Positions 17,197-25,434 of a DNA stretch of 64,000 nt are shown piece after piece. The translations under genes were made by a program, and so were the position numbers. The first letter of the stretch is position 1, and each line of letters starts with the position of its first letter. The notes below the pieces were generated by a model, which was not told the origin of the DNA, did no database searches, and saw only the letters and a program-made list of their open reading frames with translations. The DNA comes from Rhodococcus erythropolis NBRC 15567 (GTDB taxonomy: Bacteria > Actinomycetota > Actinomycetes > Mycobacteriales > Mycobacteriaceae): contig NZ_BCRM01000020.1 in NCBI RefSeq assembly GCF_001552595.1, forward strand, positions 1 through 64,000, written 5' to 3'.

Positions 17197-18603
17197 TCAG
17201 AGAGAGCGGGGGTACAGACGCCCATGGCGTGATTCAGCGATCAGAATCGGCCGATGCAGTGGAACGCCGGTGTCCGTCGAGCTTTTCGACGTTGTGACAA
17301 GCTGCCGAAGTACTGTTTCCGGATCGCCCGCCGACGTTCGTTCGACTGCGCGTGCGTAAGCGACGATCGCTTCGTACGTTGTCTCCGACAGAGAGCTGAG
17401 CGGAGGCAGGAGTTCGTTCGAGCTTGCGCTGTATCGCTTTTCGAGGTCGTGCTCGCCGGCTGCGGATTGAAAGTAGCCGAATGCCGCCCAGACTCCGTCG
17501 GCATCGGAATTGCCGATGAGCTGCTGAGTGGCCTCGTCGAGGACCAGCGCGAACGTCCGCGTGGTGGCCCGCAGTCCGTGCTGGGCGCATTGCCGTTCGA
17601 AGAAGACCTCGTCATGGCCCACCAGGGTGGAAAGAATCAGTTCCGCCCCGGAGTCGACTATCGACTCGATGATCCGTGAGAAGTCGGTTGTTCCCAACGG
17701 TACGTAGACTTCGCCGGCCACCGAACCTGTGGATTCGGCGATCACACGCCGAGCCGCCCAATGTGCTCCGAACGACCACGAATACTGCTGACCGACCAGG
17801 AACCAAGTGCGAGAACCGGTCTCGGACATCATTGCGGGTATGCCCGCTCGCGTCTGGTCGAGTGGCCGCTCACCCAATCGAAGGATCCCCGGACGCGATC
17901 GACCTCCTTCGTTGAGAACTGTGTGTACCAACAACACACCGGTGTTTTGCAACGCAGATGCGGCGGCGTTGAAGGTCGACGACGTCACGCACGCAAAAAT
18001 GGCGCGACATCCGCTTTTCACCAATCGCAGTGCGGTCGCCGCTCCGGCCGCCGAGTCGGAAGCGTCATCGCCGATCACCAAGTCGACGAGAACGCCGCCG
18101 ACACCGCCGTCGGCATTGATCTCTTCGACCGCCAGGGCAGCGAGTGTTTCTGTGGCCTGGGCGAATACAGCCGCCGAGCCGGATTTGCTGACCAGCAGTC
18201 CGATCCGATGTCGGTCGGAGCGCGGAGGTTCGGGTGGAGCGAATCCGCGCTTGTTGGCAAGCCAGGAAATGCCGTCCTGATCGAGGCTGGACTCGAGAAC
18301 GATTCGGGTGCCGGTGCCGTCGGGAAAGAACCGGATCGTCAGACGGCCGCGCCACGGTTGGTGGTGCACGATCACGACCGATCGGCCCCGCTTCACGCCG
18401 GCGACGTACCCCAACAGAGTGATCGGCATTCCGGCTACATCTGCGCGTGCGCCGTTGCCGACGGGAAGGGAGATGGCGACGGCGGCCCCGACCGTCAGTT
18501 GCTCACATTCGAGTTCGAGCAGTTGCCCCGTTTCGAAGCGCTCGAAGGCTGACCCTGGCGGGTCCGTCGTCACGATCTGTGCCGTTACGGAGAGACCTGG
18601 CAC
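17197..18603 (-). CDS. AmiC/NhhC-like ligand-binding regulator of nitrile hydratase genes
   Basis: A 468-residue cytoplasmic protein without a signal peptide. Residues of about 130-460 form a periplasmic-binding-protein-like domain (RIGLLVSKSGSAAVFAQ, EINADGGVGGV, GQQYSWSFGAHWAAR) like AmiC and the NhhC-type regulators that sense amides. Residues 1-120 (GRLTIRFFPDGTGTRIVLESSL) look like an SRPBCC-type fold, although no HTH is visible. It probably acts through the neighbouring HTH protein, whose gene ends 45 bases upstream, as NhhC is reported to act with NhhD. GTG 18603 has AGGAAG upstream. Confidence 0.8.
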   Translation of the reverse strand: MPGLSVTAQIVTTDPPGSAFERFETGQLLELECEQLTVGAAVAISLPVGNGARADVAGMPITLLGYVAGVKRGRSVVIVHHQPWRGRLTIRFFPDGTGTRIVLESSLDQDGISWLANKRGFAPPEPPRSDRHRIGLLVSKSGSAAVFAQATETLAALAVEEINADGGVGGVLVDLVIGDDASDSAAGAATALRLVKSGCRAIFACVTSSTFNAAASALQNTGVLLVHTVLNEGGRSRPGILRLGERPLDQTRAGIPAMMSETGSRTWFLVGQQYSWSFGAHWAARRVIAESTGSVAGEVYVPLGTTDFSRIIESIVDSGAELILSTLVGHDEVFFERQCAQHGLRATTRTFALVLDEATQQLIGNSDADGVWAAFGYFQSAAGEHDLEKRYSASSNELLPPLSSLSETTYEAIVAYARAVERTSAGDPETVLRQLVTTSKSSTDTGVPLHRPILIAESRHGRLYPRSL

Positions 18604-18648
18604 GTTCTACTTCCTGCCTGAAATAGATGCTGGGGCTCAAACAGGGCC

Positions 18649-19017
18649 TCAAGCCCGGCGACGCACCGAAGCCGCGTCGGAATCCTCAGTCGCCGTGGTC
18701 GGCAACTCGGAGGCGTTCGAACCTGCTTCCAGCGCTCGCCCGAGGACGTCGCGCAGGAACTGGAGTGCATCGTTGGCGGGCCCAGACGGATCGATCGAAA
18801 ACAAGCGATGACGTCCTTGACGGCGTTCGACGATAACTCCGGACAGCCGCAGCGCCTTGAGATGTGTGGATACCGTGGTGCGACCGACCGTCGAAATTTG
18901 ATCGCTGATGAAGCCTGCGTTGCATTCGCCGTGGGTAGCCAGAGTGTCGAGAATCTGTCGGCGCACCTGGTCGGCCAGCACAGCAAACGCCAACTCTTCG
19001 TTTCGTTGAGTAGTCAC
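18649..19017 (-). CDS. ArsR-like winged-helix regulator of the nitrile cluster
   Basis: A 122-residue DNA-binding protein. Its winged helix spans about residues 8-75 (FAVLADQVRRQILDTL, then recognition region TTVSTHLKALRLSGVIVERRQGR). The C-terminal tail is polar and Arg-rich. The start is GTG 19017. It is co-oriented with the AmiC-like gene (45 bases between) and follows oxd. A near-perfect 30-bp palindrome 36 bases upstream of its start is a likely autoregulatory operator. No metal-binding Cys/His set is evident, so any ligand signal probably comes from the AmiC-like partner. Confidence 0.85.
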   Translation of the reverse strand: MTTQRNEELAFAVLADQVRRQILDTLATHGECNAGFISDQISTVGRTTVSTHLKALRLSGVIVERRQGRHRLFSIDPSGPANDALQFLRDVLGRALEAGSNASELPTTATEDSDAASVRRRA

Positions 19018-19052
19018 TGTGTGCTGTCCGCGCTTCCTCGATGGCCTCTACT

Positions 19053-19082
19053 GAGATATGTCGACACTCGTCAACATATCTC
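19053..19082. promoter_or_regulatory. 30-bp near-perfect palindrome, probable ArsR-like operator
   Basis: Arms GAGATATGTCGAC (19053-19065) and GTCAACATATCTC (19070-19082) pair with one mismatch around ACTC. The site lies between the oxd stop and the start of the ArsR-like gene, where a repressor would block transcription of the regulator pair. Confidence 0.7.
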
Positions 19083-19132
19083 GAGTTGCCTCCGAGGGAA
19101 AGAACGTGGCCGAAGTTTTCCGGCGGCTTCGG

Positions 19133-20194
19133 TCAGTGCGCGGCGGTGGTCACCGCGTCGCGCAGCATCCCGGTCCCGGGATGGCAGTTGATGTACTCGT
19201 ACAGCTGATCGGCGGCATCGAATACCGAGACCTCATGGTAGAGACGTAATTTCGACAGGCCCTCGGCGACCCGGAAGAACGTCGTGAAGATCCGCAGATG
19301 GGTCGGGTGAGATTCCGACCACCGCTCGAGTTGGTCGAGTGAGGCCCAGTGACCGATGTTGTAGCTCAGGTCGAGGAAGTTTCCGTCGATGTCGATATTG
19401 CGTACGAAACGGTTGCTGTAGCACCCGACGGCCGGGCCGTTGTCGCGGAGGAAGTCCATGCCCGATTGAAGAGTCGGCAGGATTTCGTCGAGGTAGAGGC
19501 TGCGCTCGTCTGCTTCCGCGTCGGCCCAGTCCTGCCCGGATCTGATCAGTGCGATGTTGTCGTGTCCCCGCACTACTACCCGCCCACCTGCGGCGGGGTC
19601 ACCGGCGACGACCCGTAGTTCGCCCGAGGCCTGCATCCAGTCGGTCTGAGAGATCGGAAAGCGCTCGCGCATCGAACCCCAGTAGCCGTGCTCGTTGATC
19701 TCGCCGCTGACACCGTCCATGACTGCTCCCACTCCGGGGAGATCGTCCTGGAACGCGTAGAGCGTTTCGAATTGTTCGGCTCTCGGGGCCACGATCTCCC
19801 GGAAGAACCCCAATCCGTCGGACAAGCGGTCCTCGGACTCCCACCAGGAGGCCACCGGAGCTGATGTGCTCCAACGATGTTGGGAAGAAACATCTTTCCA
19901 GTACCCGACCACGATCAGATTCTCGTAGCCCTGGTTGTCGATGTGGTGGGTCAGATCGTGGTGTGCCGGTCCGTCCGGCAAGTCGAAGCCGGCGACGATA
20001 TCCCGCATGGACTGCAGTGCTGCCGAGCGCTGATCCTCGCCGCGGAACTGCACGCCGAGATAGCCCATCGCGACCTGGTGCAATGTGTCGTCCGCACGCC
20101 CGACCCACATGGGAAATGGTGGCGAATAGGTATCCGGAACGCGCCTGGTCAGCGTGCGCGGGCATTGAAGATGTTCACCGATTGCAGATTCCAT
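19133..20194 (-). CDS. oxd: Aldoxime dehydratase (heme enzyme)
   Basis: A 353-residue enzyme, identical in length to OxdRE of R. erythropolis, that dehydrates alkyl- and arylaldoximes to nitriles. The residues known for catalysis are all present by count: proximal heme ligand H299 (SHPTHL), catalytic H320 (LRLYHE), S219 (LIRSGQD) and R178 (MRERFP). ATG 20194 gives the known N-terminus MESAIGEHLQ. It supplies the substrate of the downstream nitrile hydratase and is followed by the regulators, amidase and hydratase on one strand. Direct repeats 21 bases apart upstream suggest control by the adjacent AraC-type activator. Confidence 0.97.
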   Translation of the reverse strand: MESAIGEHLQCPRTLTRRVPDTYSPPFPMWVGRADDTLHQVAMGYLGVQFRGEDQRSAALQSMRDIVAGFDLPDGPAHHDLTHHIDNQGYENLIVVGYWKDVSSQHRWSTSAPVASWWESEDRLSDGLGFFREIVAPRAEQFETLYAFQDDLPGVGAVMDGVSGEINEHGYWGSMRERFPISQTDWMQASGELRVVAGDPAAGGRVVVRGHDNIALIRSGQDWADAEADERSLYLDEILPTLQSGMDFLRDNGPAVGCYSNRFVRNIDIDGNFLDLSYNIGHWASLDQLERWSESHPTHLRIFTTFFRVAEGLSKLRLYHEVSVFDAADQLYEYINCHPGTGMLRDAVTTAAH

Positions 20195-20282
20195 GAGTGC
20201 TCCCTGTGATGTAGGTGGCCGGATCGGGTGCCTGGCACTTGGCAACGCCGTGCCGAAAATCTACGCCCGCGAGGCCGAGCAA

Positions 20283-20311
20283 ACTTGGCCGTCAGCGCCC
20301 GATACTTGGCC
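20283..20311 (-). promoter_or_regulatory. 21-bp-phased direct repeats upstream of oxd
   Basis: Two copies of ACTTGGCC (20283-20290 and 20304-20311), read GGCCAAGT on the coding strand, lie exactly two helical turns apart, 89-117 bases before the oxd start. A partial copy (ACTTGGC) is at 20237. This layout is typical of sites for AraC/XylS activators, and such a gene lies directly upstream. Confidence 0.6.
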
Positions 20312-20398
20312 TACCGCGCCGAGAATTGTGGATAGGCGTCGGCGACAGAACGTTTTGAACATCATGTTGAATGGGTAAGTGTCCGAGGATGTTACAGA

Positions 20399-21379
20399 TC
20401 AGCGGGCAGTACTTGTGGGGGCCACTGCTTGCGACCGGTATTGCCGCGGGCTGATCCCGAACTCCGCCTTGAATGCGCGACTGAAGGCGGCCAGGTCGGT
20501 GAATCCCCAGCGGTGAGAAATCTGGGTCAGCGACCGCTCTACGCCGTGGCGTTGCACGATCTCACGACGGCAACCGTCGAGTCGACGGCTGCGAATCGAA
20601 CGCGACACCGTTGTGCCGTGTTCGGCGAAGGCTCGGTGCAACTGGCGAATGGAGACTTTGACTGATCCCGCGATGTCCACCGGAGACAGGGCCGGGTCAG
20701 CGAGGCGGGCGTCTATGGCCGACAGAGCGGATTCGTACAGGCCAGTTCGCCGGGAGACGATCGGACGCGCGGTTGCGTGAAGAACCGACTTGACCAGGCT
20801 GCCGATCTCGTTGACGACTTCCTCCTCGTCTCCGCTCGCGTCGGACGTCATGCGGACGGAGGCAAGATCGTGAAGAAAGCGACCCAGCAGGCCACTCAGG
20901 CCCGCGTGTCCGTCGAAGGCAATGGCTGTCAAGCTCGTGACCTCCGCGTCGCTGAGGGACAGGTATGACCGTGGCCAGGTGAACACCTCGAGTCCCCAGA
21001 TGCCGTCGTGTGCGTGTCCCTCGATCTGCCAATCGAAGGGGCGCGTGGTGTCGTACAGAACGTAGTCGCCACGTCGTAGGACGCATTCGCGGTCGTCTTG
21101 CCGCACTACCGCGCTACCGCGGCGGATCATGCCGATTTGCAGATAGTCAGCACCGTCACTCTTGATCAGGCTGCTACTACGGACTATTCGTTGTTCCATC
21201 GATTGAACTGCGGACACCCGAACGTGTGCGAGTTGGGCCGAGTGCACGGCCCCGCTGAATCCATCGCCGTCTTCGATATCGGATACGTCGAGCGCGACAA
21301 AATGCTCACGCAATAAATCTGCCCAGTCGCCCGTGAGAGTCGTGCGTGTGGGCAGGGAGAAGCCGGATCGCGCGAGCAT
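20399..21379 (-). CDS. AraC-family regulator of the aldoxime-nitrile pathway
   Basis: A 326-residue regulator with an N-terminal AraC-binding-like domain (LQIGMIRRGSAVVRQDD, GDYVLYDTTRPFDW) and a C-terminal double HTH. The second HTH holds the conserved QISHRWGFTDLAAFSRAFKAEFGISPRQYR. It belongs to the NhaR/OxdR-type activators found next to oxd. It is transcribed towards oxd with 204 bases between; phased direct repeats in that gap are its likely site. The inducer is probably an aldoxime, nitrile or amide, inferred from context. Confidence 0.88.
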   Translation of the reverse strand: MLARSGFSLPTRTTLTGDWADLLREHFVALDVSDIEDGDGFSGAVHSAQLAHVRVSAVQSMEQRIVRSSSLIKSDGADYLQIGMIRRGSAVVRQDDRECVLRRGDYVLYDTTRPFDWQIEGHAHDGIWGLEVFTWPRSYLSLSDAEVTSLTAIAFDGHAGLSGLLGRFLHDLASVRMTSDASGDEEEVVNEIGSLVKSVLHATARPIVSRRTGLYESALSAIDARLADPALSPVDIAGSVKVSIRQLHRAFAEHGTTVSRSIRSRRLDGCRREIVQRHGVERSLTQISHRWGFTDLAAFSRAFKAEFGISPRQYRSQAVAPTSTAR

Positions 21380-21451
21380 TGCAGGGCGCCTCCTCGCAGA
21401 AAAGCCGAAGTTCTCGGGTGCTCGATGTTCAGAGAGTAATCCCGCACATCG

Positions 21452-21477
21452 GACATGTCGATAGGAGTCGACATGTC
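21452..21477. promoter_or_regulatory. Perfect palindrome between the AraC and TetR genes
   Basis: GACATGTCGA and TCGACATGTC flank a 6-base centre (21462-21467). The site is about 73 bases upstream of the AraC-type start and 17 bases from the first TetR operator, so it lies in the divergent promoter region. Which protein binds is unknown. Confidence 0.55.
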
Positions 21478-21493
21478 ATCACGTCGGGAGAAA

Positions 21494-21541
21494 TTGTTTG
21501 CCATACAAACAACGCCGAGTTATTGTTTGTCATACAAACAA
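21494..21541. promoter_or_regulatory. Twin TetR operators
   Basis: Two nearly identical palindromes, TTGTTTG-CCATA-CAAACAA (21494-21512) and TTGTTTG-TCATA-CAAACAA (21523-21541), are centred 29 bases apart just before the TetR ribosome site. They are almost certainly the autoregulatory operators and may also serve the divergent AraC promoter. Confidence 0.8.
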
Positions 21542-21554
21542 GTAGGAGTTCGTG

Positions 21555-22190
21555 ATGGTCACCGAGTCAGTTCCCGCAGCGCGCGCGACGCGTGAGTCGG
21601 GCAAGCAGACGCGCATGGCACTGTTCAACGCTGCAACCGAGCTCTTCCTCGAACATGGCGACAGCGCGTCCATCGCGCAGATCTGCACCGCCGCCGGCGC
21701 CCATCCAAACCAGGTGACCTACTACTACGGCTCAAAAGAGAAGCTCTTCGTCGAGGTGGCGTGTGCAGCCGTTCTGCGCGCAGGCAAGCGTGCCGAGGTC
21801 GATGCCGCCGACGCCGACACCGTGGGCGACTACACCGAGAAGCTGGTCGGATCACTCCTCGGCTCGGGCGCTCCCAGTGTCGAACTGTTCGTGGAAGCGA
21901 TGATGATGACGGGTCGCCGTGGTGAACTCCGCGATCTGATCTCCGAGACGCTTCGCACTCTGCATTCCTCGGGTGAAACAGCCCTCCTCCGTACCTTGAT
22001 CCGCACCGGCTGGCAGCTGCGCGCGGGCATCGACGTCGAATCCAAGGCCTTCTGGTCTGCGATCTTCGGCCTCGTCATTCAGAAAACTGCCACCGGCGAG
22101 AGCTTCGGTTACTCCCTCGAGGAGGCGGTCGCCGTCATCTTCGCCACTCTCCAGATACCCGACGCCGTACTCAACAGCTCGATGGAATGA
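21555..22190 (+). CDS. TetR-family regulator of the acyl-CoA genes
   Basis: A 211-residue repressor with an N-terminal HTH (SIAQICTAAGAHPNQVTYYYGSKEKLF at about residues 36-62) and a helical ligand-binding domain. ATG 21555 is used because TAGGAG lies six bases before it; GTG 21552 is the alternative. It is followed after 36 bases by the acyl-CoA synthetase and then the dehydrogenase, so all three probably form one autoregulated operon. The ligand may be an acyl-CoA derived from nitrile breakdown, an inference from its neighbours. Confidence 0.88.
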   Translation: MVTESVPAARATRESGKQTRMALFNAATELFLEHGDSASIAQICTAAGAHPNQVTYYYGSKEKLFVEVACAAVLRAGKRAEVDAADADTVGDYTEKLVGSLLGSGAPSVELFVEAMMMTGRRGELRDLISETLRTLHSSGETALLRTLIRTGWQLRAGIDVESKAFWSAIFGLVIQKTATGESFGYSLEEAVAVIFATLQIPDAVLNSSME

Positions 22191-22226
22191 ACTCTCTTCG
22201 AGCGTGATTCTCCGACAAGGACTTCG

Positions 22227-23732
22227 ATGAACATCGTTCGCGTATTCGACAGCAACGTCACCAAGACCCCGGACAAACCCTTCCTGATATTCGACGGTCA
22301 CGATCACACGTACTCCCAGGTTCAGGACGGAAGTCGACGCGCCGCAGGCTATTTGCAGTCGCTGGGCGTGCAGCCGGGCGACCGCGTCGCGCTGATGTGT
22401 TACAACACTCCGGGATTCGTGTACGCGATGCTCGGTGCCTGGCGCTTGGGCGCCGTCGTGGTCCCCATCAACCACAAGATGCAGACTCCGGAAGTTGCCT
22501 ACGTGCTGGGACACGCGAAGGTGTCGGTGTGCGTCTTCGACGGTGAGTTGGCGCCGGTTGTCGGTCGACTGGAGACAACGGCCAAGCTGATCAGCACGGA
22601 CTCTGTCGCAGACGGTTTCGACTTCTTCGACGACGCCATCACCCGCCAAGAGGGCGTTGACGGTATCGACATCGACGAGAACGATCCGGCTGAAATCCTC
22701 TACACCTCGGGGACCACCGGCTCGCCCAAGGGCTGCGTCCACAGCCACCGCAACGTCGTCGGTGTTGCCGTCACCGCGGCCCTCGCCGTGTCGACGACTC
22801 GGGACGAGCGCCTGCTCATGGCCGTCCCGATCTGGCACGCTTCCCCGCTCAACAACTGGTTCATGTCCACGCTCTACATGGGCGGAACCGTCGTGCTGCT
22901 GCGCGAGTACCATCCCGTCAAATTCCTGGAAACTGTTCAGGAACAACGTATTACCCTCTGCTTCGGCCCGCCGGTCATCTACACCACTGCACTCAACCTC
23001 GTGCCGAACTTTGCCGACTACAACCTCGGTAGCGTTCGTGCGTGGTTGTACGGCGGCGGACCGATCGGCGCGGATGTCGCTCGGCGACTGGTGGAGTCGT
23101 ACGGCACCACCGAATTCCGGCAGGTCTACGGCATGACCGAGACCGGGCCGGTGGGCACTGTGCTGTACCCCGAGGAGCAGTTGAGCAAGGCGGGCTCGAT
23201 CGGCCGCGTCGCGCTGGCCGGCGTCGACCTGCGCCTGGTTGCCGATGACGGCACCGACGCGGAGCCCGATCAGATCGGTGAGATCTGGCTGCGCGCCGAC
23301 ACCGTCATGCAGGGGTACCTCGACGACCCCACTGCCACGAAGGCTGCTTTTGCCGACGGAGGTTGGTACCGCACCGGCGATCTGGCGCGCAAGGATGCGG
23401 ACGGTTACCTCTTCATCGTCGACCGCGCGAAGGACATGATCATCACGGGCGGTGAGAACGTCTACTCCAAGGAGGTCGAGGACGTGATCTCCGGCCACCC
23501 GGACGTCGTCGACGTCGCCGTTGTCGGAAAACCCAACGAAGAATGGGGCGAGACCGTCGTCGCACACGTCGTCTGGCGTGAACCGGATGTCATCAGCGCC
23601 GACGACATCAAGGACTACCTCTCGGACAAGTTGGCGCGCTACAAGATTCCGCGTGAAGTGGTGTTCGCGACCATTCTTCCGCGTACACCGACCGGCAAGA
23701 TCCAGAAGCACCTCATCCGCGCAGCGAGCTGA
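22227..23732 (+). CDS. AMP-forming acyl-CoA synthetase of the nitrile region
   Basis: A 501-residue ANL-superfamily ligase that would activate the carboxylic acid released by the amidase. The P-loop-like motif YTSGTTGSPKG is at about residues 158-168, the adenine-binding YGMTETGP near 303 and GWYRTGDLA near 383, with the catalytic Lys in PTGKIQKH at the C-terminus. Comparable synthetases accompany oxd-nitrile clusters in related rhodococci. The acid specificity cannot be read from sequence. The next gene starts ten bases downstream. Confidence 0.92.
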   Translation: MNIVRVFDSNVTKTPDKPFLIFDGHDHTYSQVQDGSRRAAGYLQSLGVQPGDRVALMCYNTPGFVYAMLGAWRLGAVVVPINHKMQTPEVAYVLGHAKVSVCVFDGELAPVVGRLETTAKLISTDSVADGFDFFDDAITRQEGVDGIDIDENDPAEILYTSGTTGSPKGCVHSHRNVVGVAVTAALAVSTTRDERLLMAVPIWHASPLNNWFMSTLYMGGTVVLLREYHPVKFLETVQEQRITLCFGPPVIYTTALNLVPNFADYNLGSVRAWLYGGGPIGADVARRLVESYGTTEFRQVYGMTETGPVGTVLYPEEQLSKAGSIGRVALAGVDLRLVADDGTDAEPDQIGEIWLRADTVMQGYLDDPTATKAAFADGGWYRTGDLARKDADGYLFIVDRAKDMIITGGENVYSKEVEDVISGHPDVVDVAVVGKPNEEWGETVVAHVVWREPDVISADDIKDYLSDKLARYKIPREVVFATILPRTPTGKIQKHLIRAAS

Positions 23733-23742
23733 AAGGCCTGTC

Positions 23743-25434
23743 ATGACTGATATTTCCGAGAAGACCGTCACCCACCCGGCTCCGCATCGCACCCATGCAG
23801 TGCTCAACCAGTCGGTACCGCGCACGGACGTCAACGAGTTCCAGCTCGATACGGTCCTGGCCGAAGGGGTCGCGCGCCACGACGCGGATTGGGCCACAAG
23901 CGAACTCACCGACATCGGTGAACTGGTCGGCAGTGCTGGATTCCAGCACGACGCCGAGCTGGCCAACACGGTGATCCCCGAATTGAAGACCTTCGATCGC
24001 TGGGGAAACCGCATCGACGAGGTCGAATACCATCCGTCGTATCACCGGATCATCTCTGCTGCCGTAGCGCACGGTGCGCACACCTCTGCCTGGGCTGACC
24101 CCAAGCCGGGTGCCAACGTGGCTCGGGCCGCGGCATTCATGCTGTTCTCCCAGGTCGAACCGGGCCACGCGTGCCCGATCTCCATGACGCACGCCGTGAT
24201 CCCCTCGCTCGAGCTGCAACCGGACGTGGCCGCTCTCTGGACGCCGCGAGCCCTTTCTCGGAGTTACACCCCCGAGTTGGATGCTCCCGGAAAGGCATCC
24301 GCGATATTCGGAATGTCGATGACGGAAAAGCAGGGCGGCTCCGACGTGCGAGCCAACACGACCATCGCCAAGCCGGCCGGACGTGGCGGTCCGGGTGCGG
24401 ACTACCTGCTCACCGGACACAAGTGGTTCTGCTCCGCGCCGATGTCCGACGCCTTCCTGGTTCTCGCTCAGGCCGAAGGTGCTGCCGGTGAGGGGCTTTC
24501 CTGCTTCCTTCTCCCCCGCATCCTGCCTGACGGCACGCGCAACGTCTTCCGCATCCAGCGTCTGAAGAACAAGCTGGGGAACAAGTCCAACGCGTCGTCC
24601 GAGATCGAACTCGACGGCACCGTCGGCACCATGATCGGCGAACCGGGTCGTGGCGTGCGGACCATCATCGAAATGGTGTCCCAGACGCGACTCGACTGCA
24701 TCCTCGGCAGCACGGCAGGTATGCGTCAGTCGGTCGCCGAAGCGGTGTGGCATGCACGGCACCGAAGCGCTTTCGGTGCCGTCCTGGCAGATCAGCCGGC
24801 GATGACGTCGGTGCTTGCCGATCTGGCTCTCGAATCCGAAGCCGCCACCATCACTGCACTGCGATTGGCTCGCGCGCAGGACGAGGACGCGGACGAGCAG
24901 GAAAAGGCGTTCCGCCGACTCGCGACGGCTGTTGCGAAGTACTGGATCTGCAAGCGCGGCCCGCACCACTCCTACGAGGCACTCGAATGCCTGGGCGGTA
25001 ACGGTTACACCGAGGACTTCCCGCTTGCCCGTCGCTACCGTGAGCAGCCCGTCATGGCCGTGTGGGAGGGGTCGGGCAACGTCATCGCGCTCGATGTCCT
25101 GCGCGCGATGACCCGTGAACCCGATTCCGTTGCCGCCTTCGACCACGAGGTCAACCTCGCTCGCGGCAACAACCCGGTCCTCGATCAGCACCTCGATCGG
25201 GTACGACGCCAACTCGGTGAGCTCGCCACGATGGCACCCGCCGACGCCCAGCTCCGCGCTCGGACCGTCGTCGAGGCAATGGCGTTGGCGCTGCAGGCTT
25301 CGCTCATGGTGCGCCACTCCCCGGCCGCCTCGTCCGATGCGTTCATTGCCGCTCGCCTCGGCGCCGACCGTGGTCACGAGTACGGAACTCTGCCTGTGGG
25401 AACAGATTTCGCCGGAATTCTCGCGAGAGCCTAA
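23743..25434 (+). CDS. AidB-like acyl-CoA dehydrogenase
   Basis: A 563-residue flavoprotein of the larger AidB subgroup of acyl-CoA dehydrogenases. It has the FAD-contact motif FGMSMTEKQGGSDVRANTT, the KWFCSAPMSDAFLV strand and the C-terminal GGNGYTEDFPLARRYREQ helix pair. ATG 23743 begins after the synthetase stop with AAAGG upstream. It may oxidise the acyl-CoA formed by the preceding synthetase; some AidB proteins instead bind DNA or have no known dehydrogenase activity. The stop overlaps that of the convergent LysR gene by four bases. Confidence 0.9.
   Translation: MTDISEKTVTHPAPHRTHAVLNQSVPRTDVNEFQLDTVLAEGVARHDADWATSELTDIGELVGSAGFQHDAELANTVIPELKTFDRWGNRIDEVEYHPSYHRIISAAVAHGAHTSAWADPKPGANVARAAAFMLFSQVEPGHACPISMTHAVIPSLELQPDVAALWTPRALSRSYTPELDAPGKASAIFGMSMTEKQGGSDVRANTTIAKPAGRGGPGADYLLTGHKWFCSAPMSDAFLVLAQAEGAAGEGLSCFLLPRILPDGTRNVFRIQRLKNKLGNKSNASSEIELDGTVGTMIGEPGRGVRTIIEMVSQTRLDCILGSTAGMRQSVAEAVWHARHRSAFGAVLADQPAMTSVLADLALESEAATITALRLARAQDEDADEQEKAFRRLATAVAKYWICKRGPHHSYEALECLGGNGYTEDFPLARRYREQPVMAVWEGSGNVIALDVLRAMTREPDSVAAFDHEVNLARGNNPVLDQHLDRVRRQLGELATMAPADAQLRARTVVEAMALALQASLMVRHSPAASSDAFIAARLGADRGHEYGTLPVGTDFAGILARA

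Noticed and set aside
21852..24014. A 720-codon open frame on the minus strand across the TetR and acyl-CoA synthetase genes
   Set aside because: It is antisense to two clear genes, has low-complexity composition and no recognisable domain. Long antisense frames are common in high-GC DNA.
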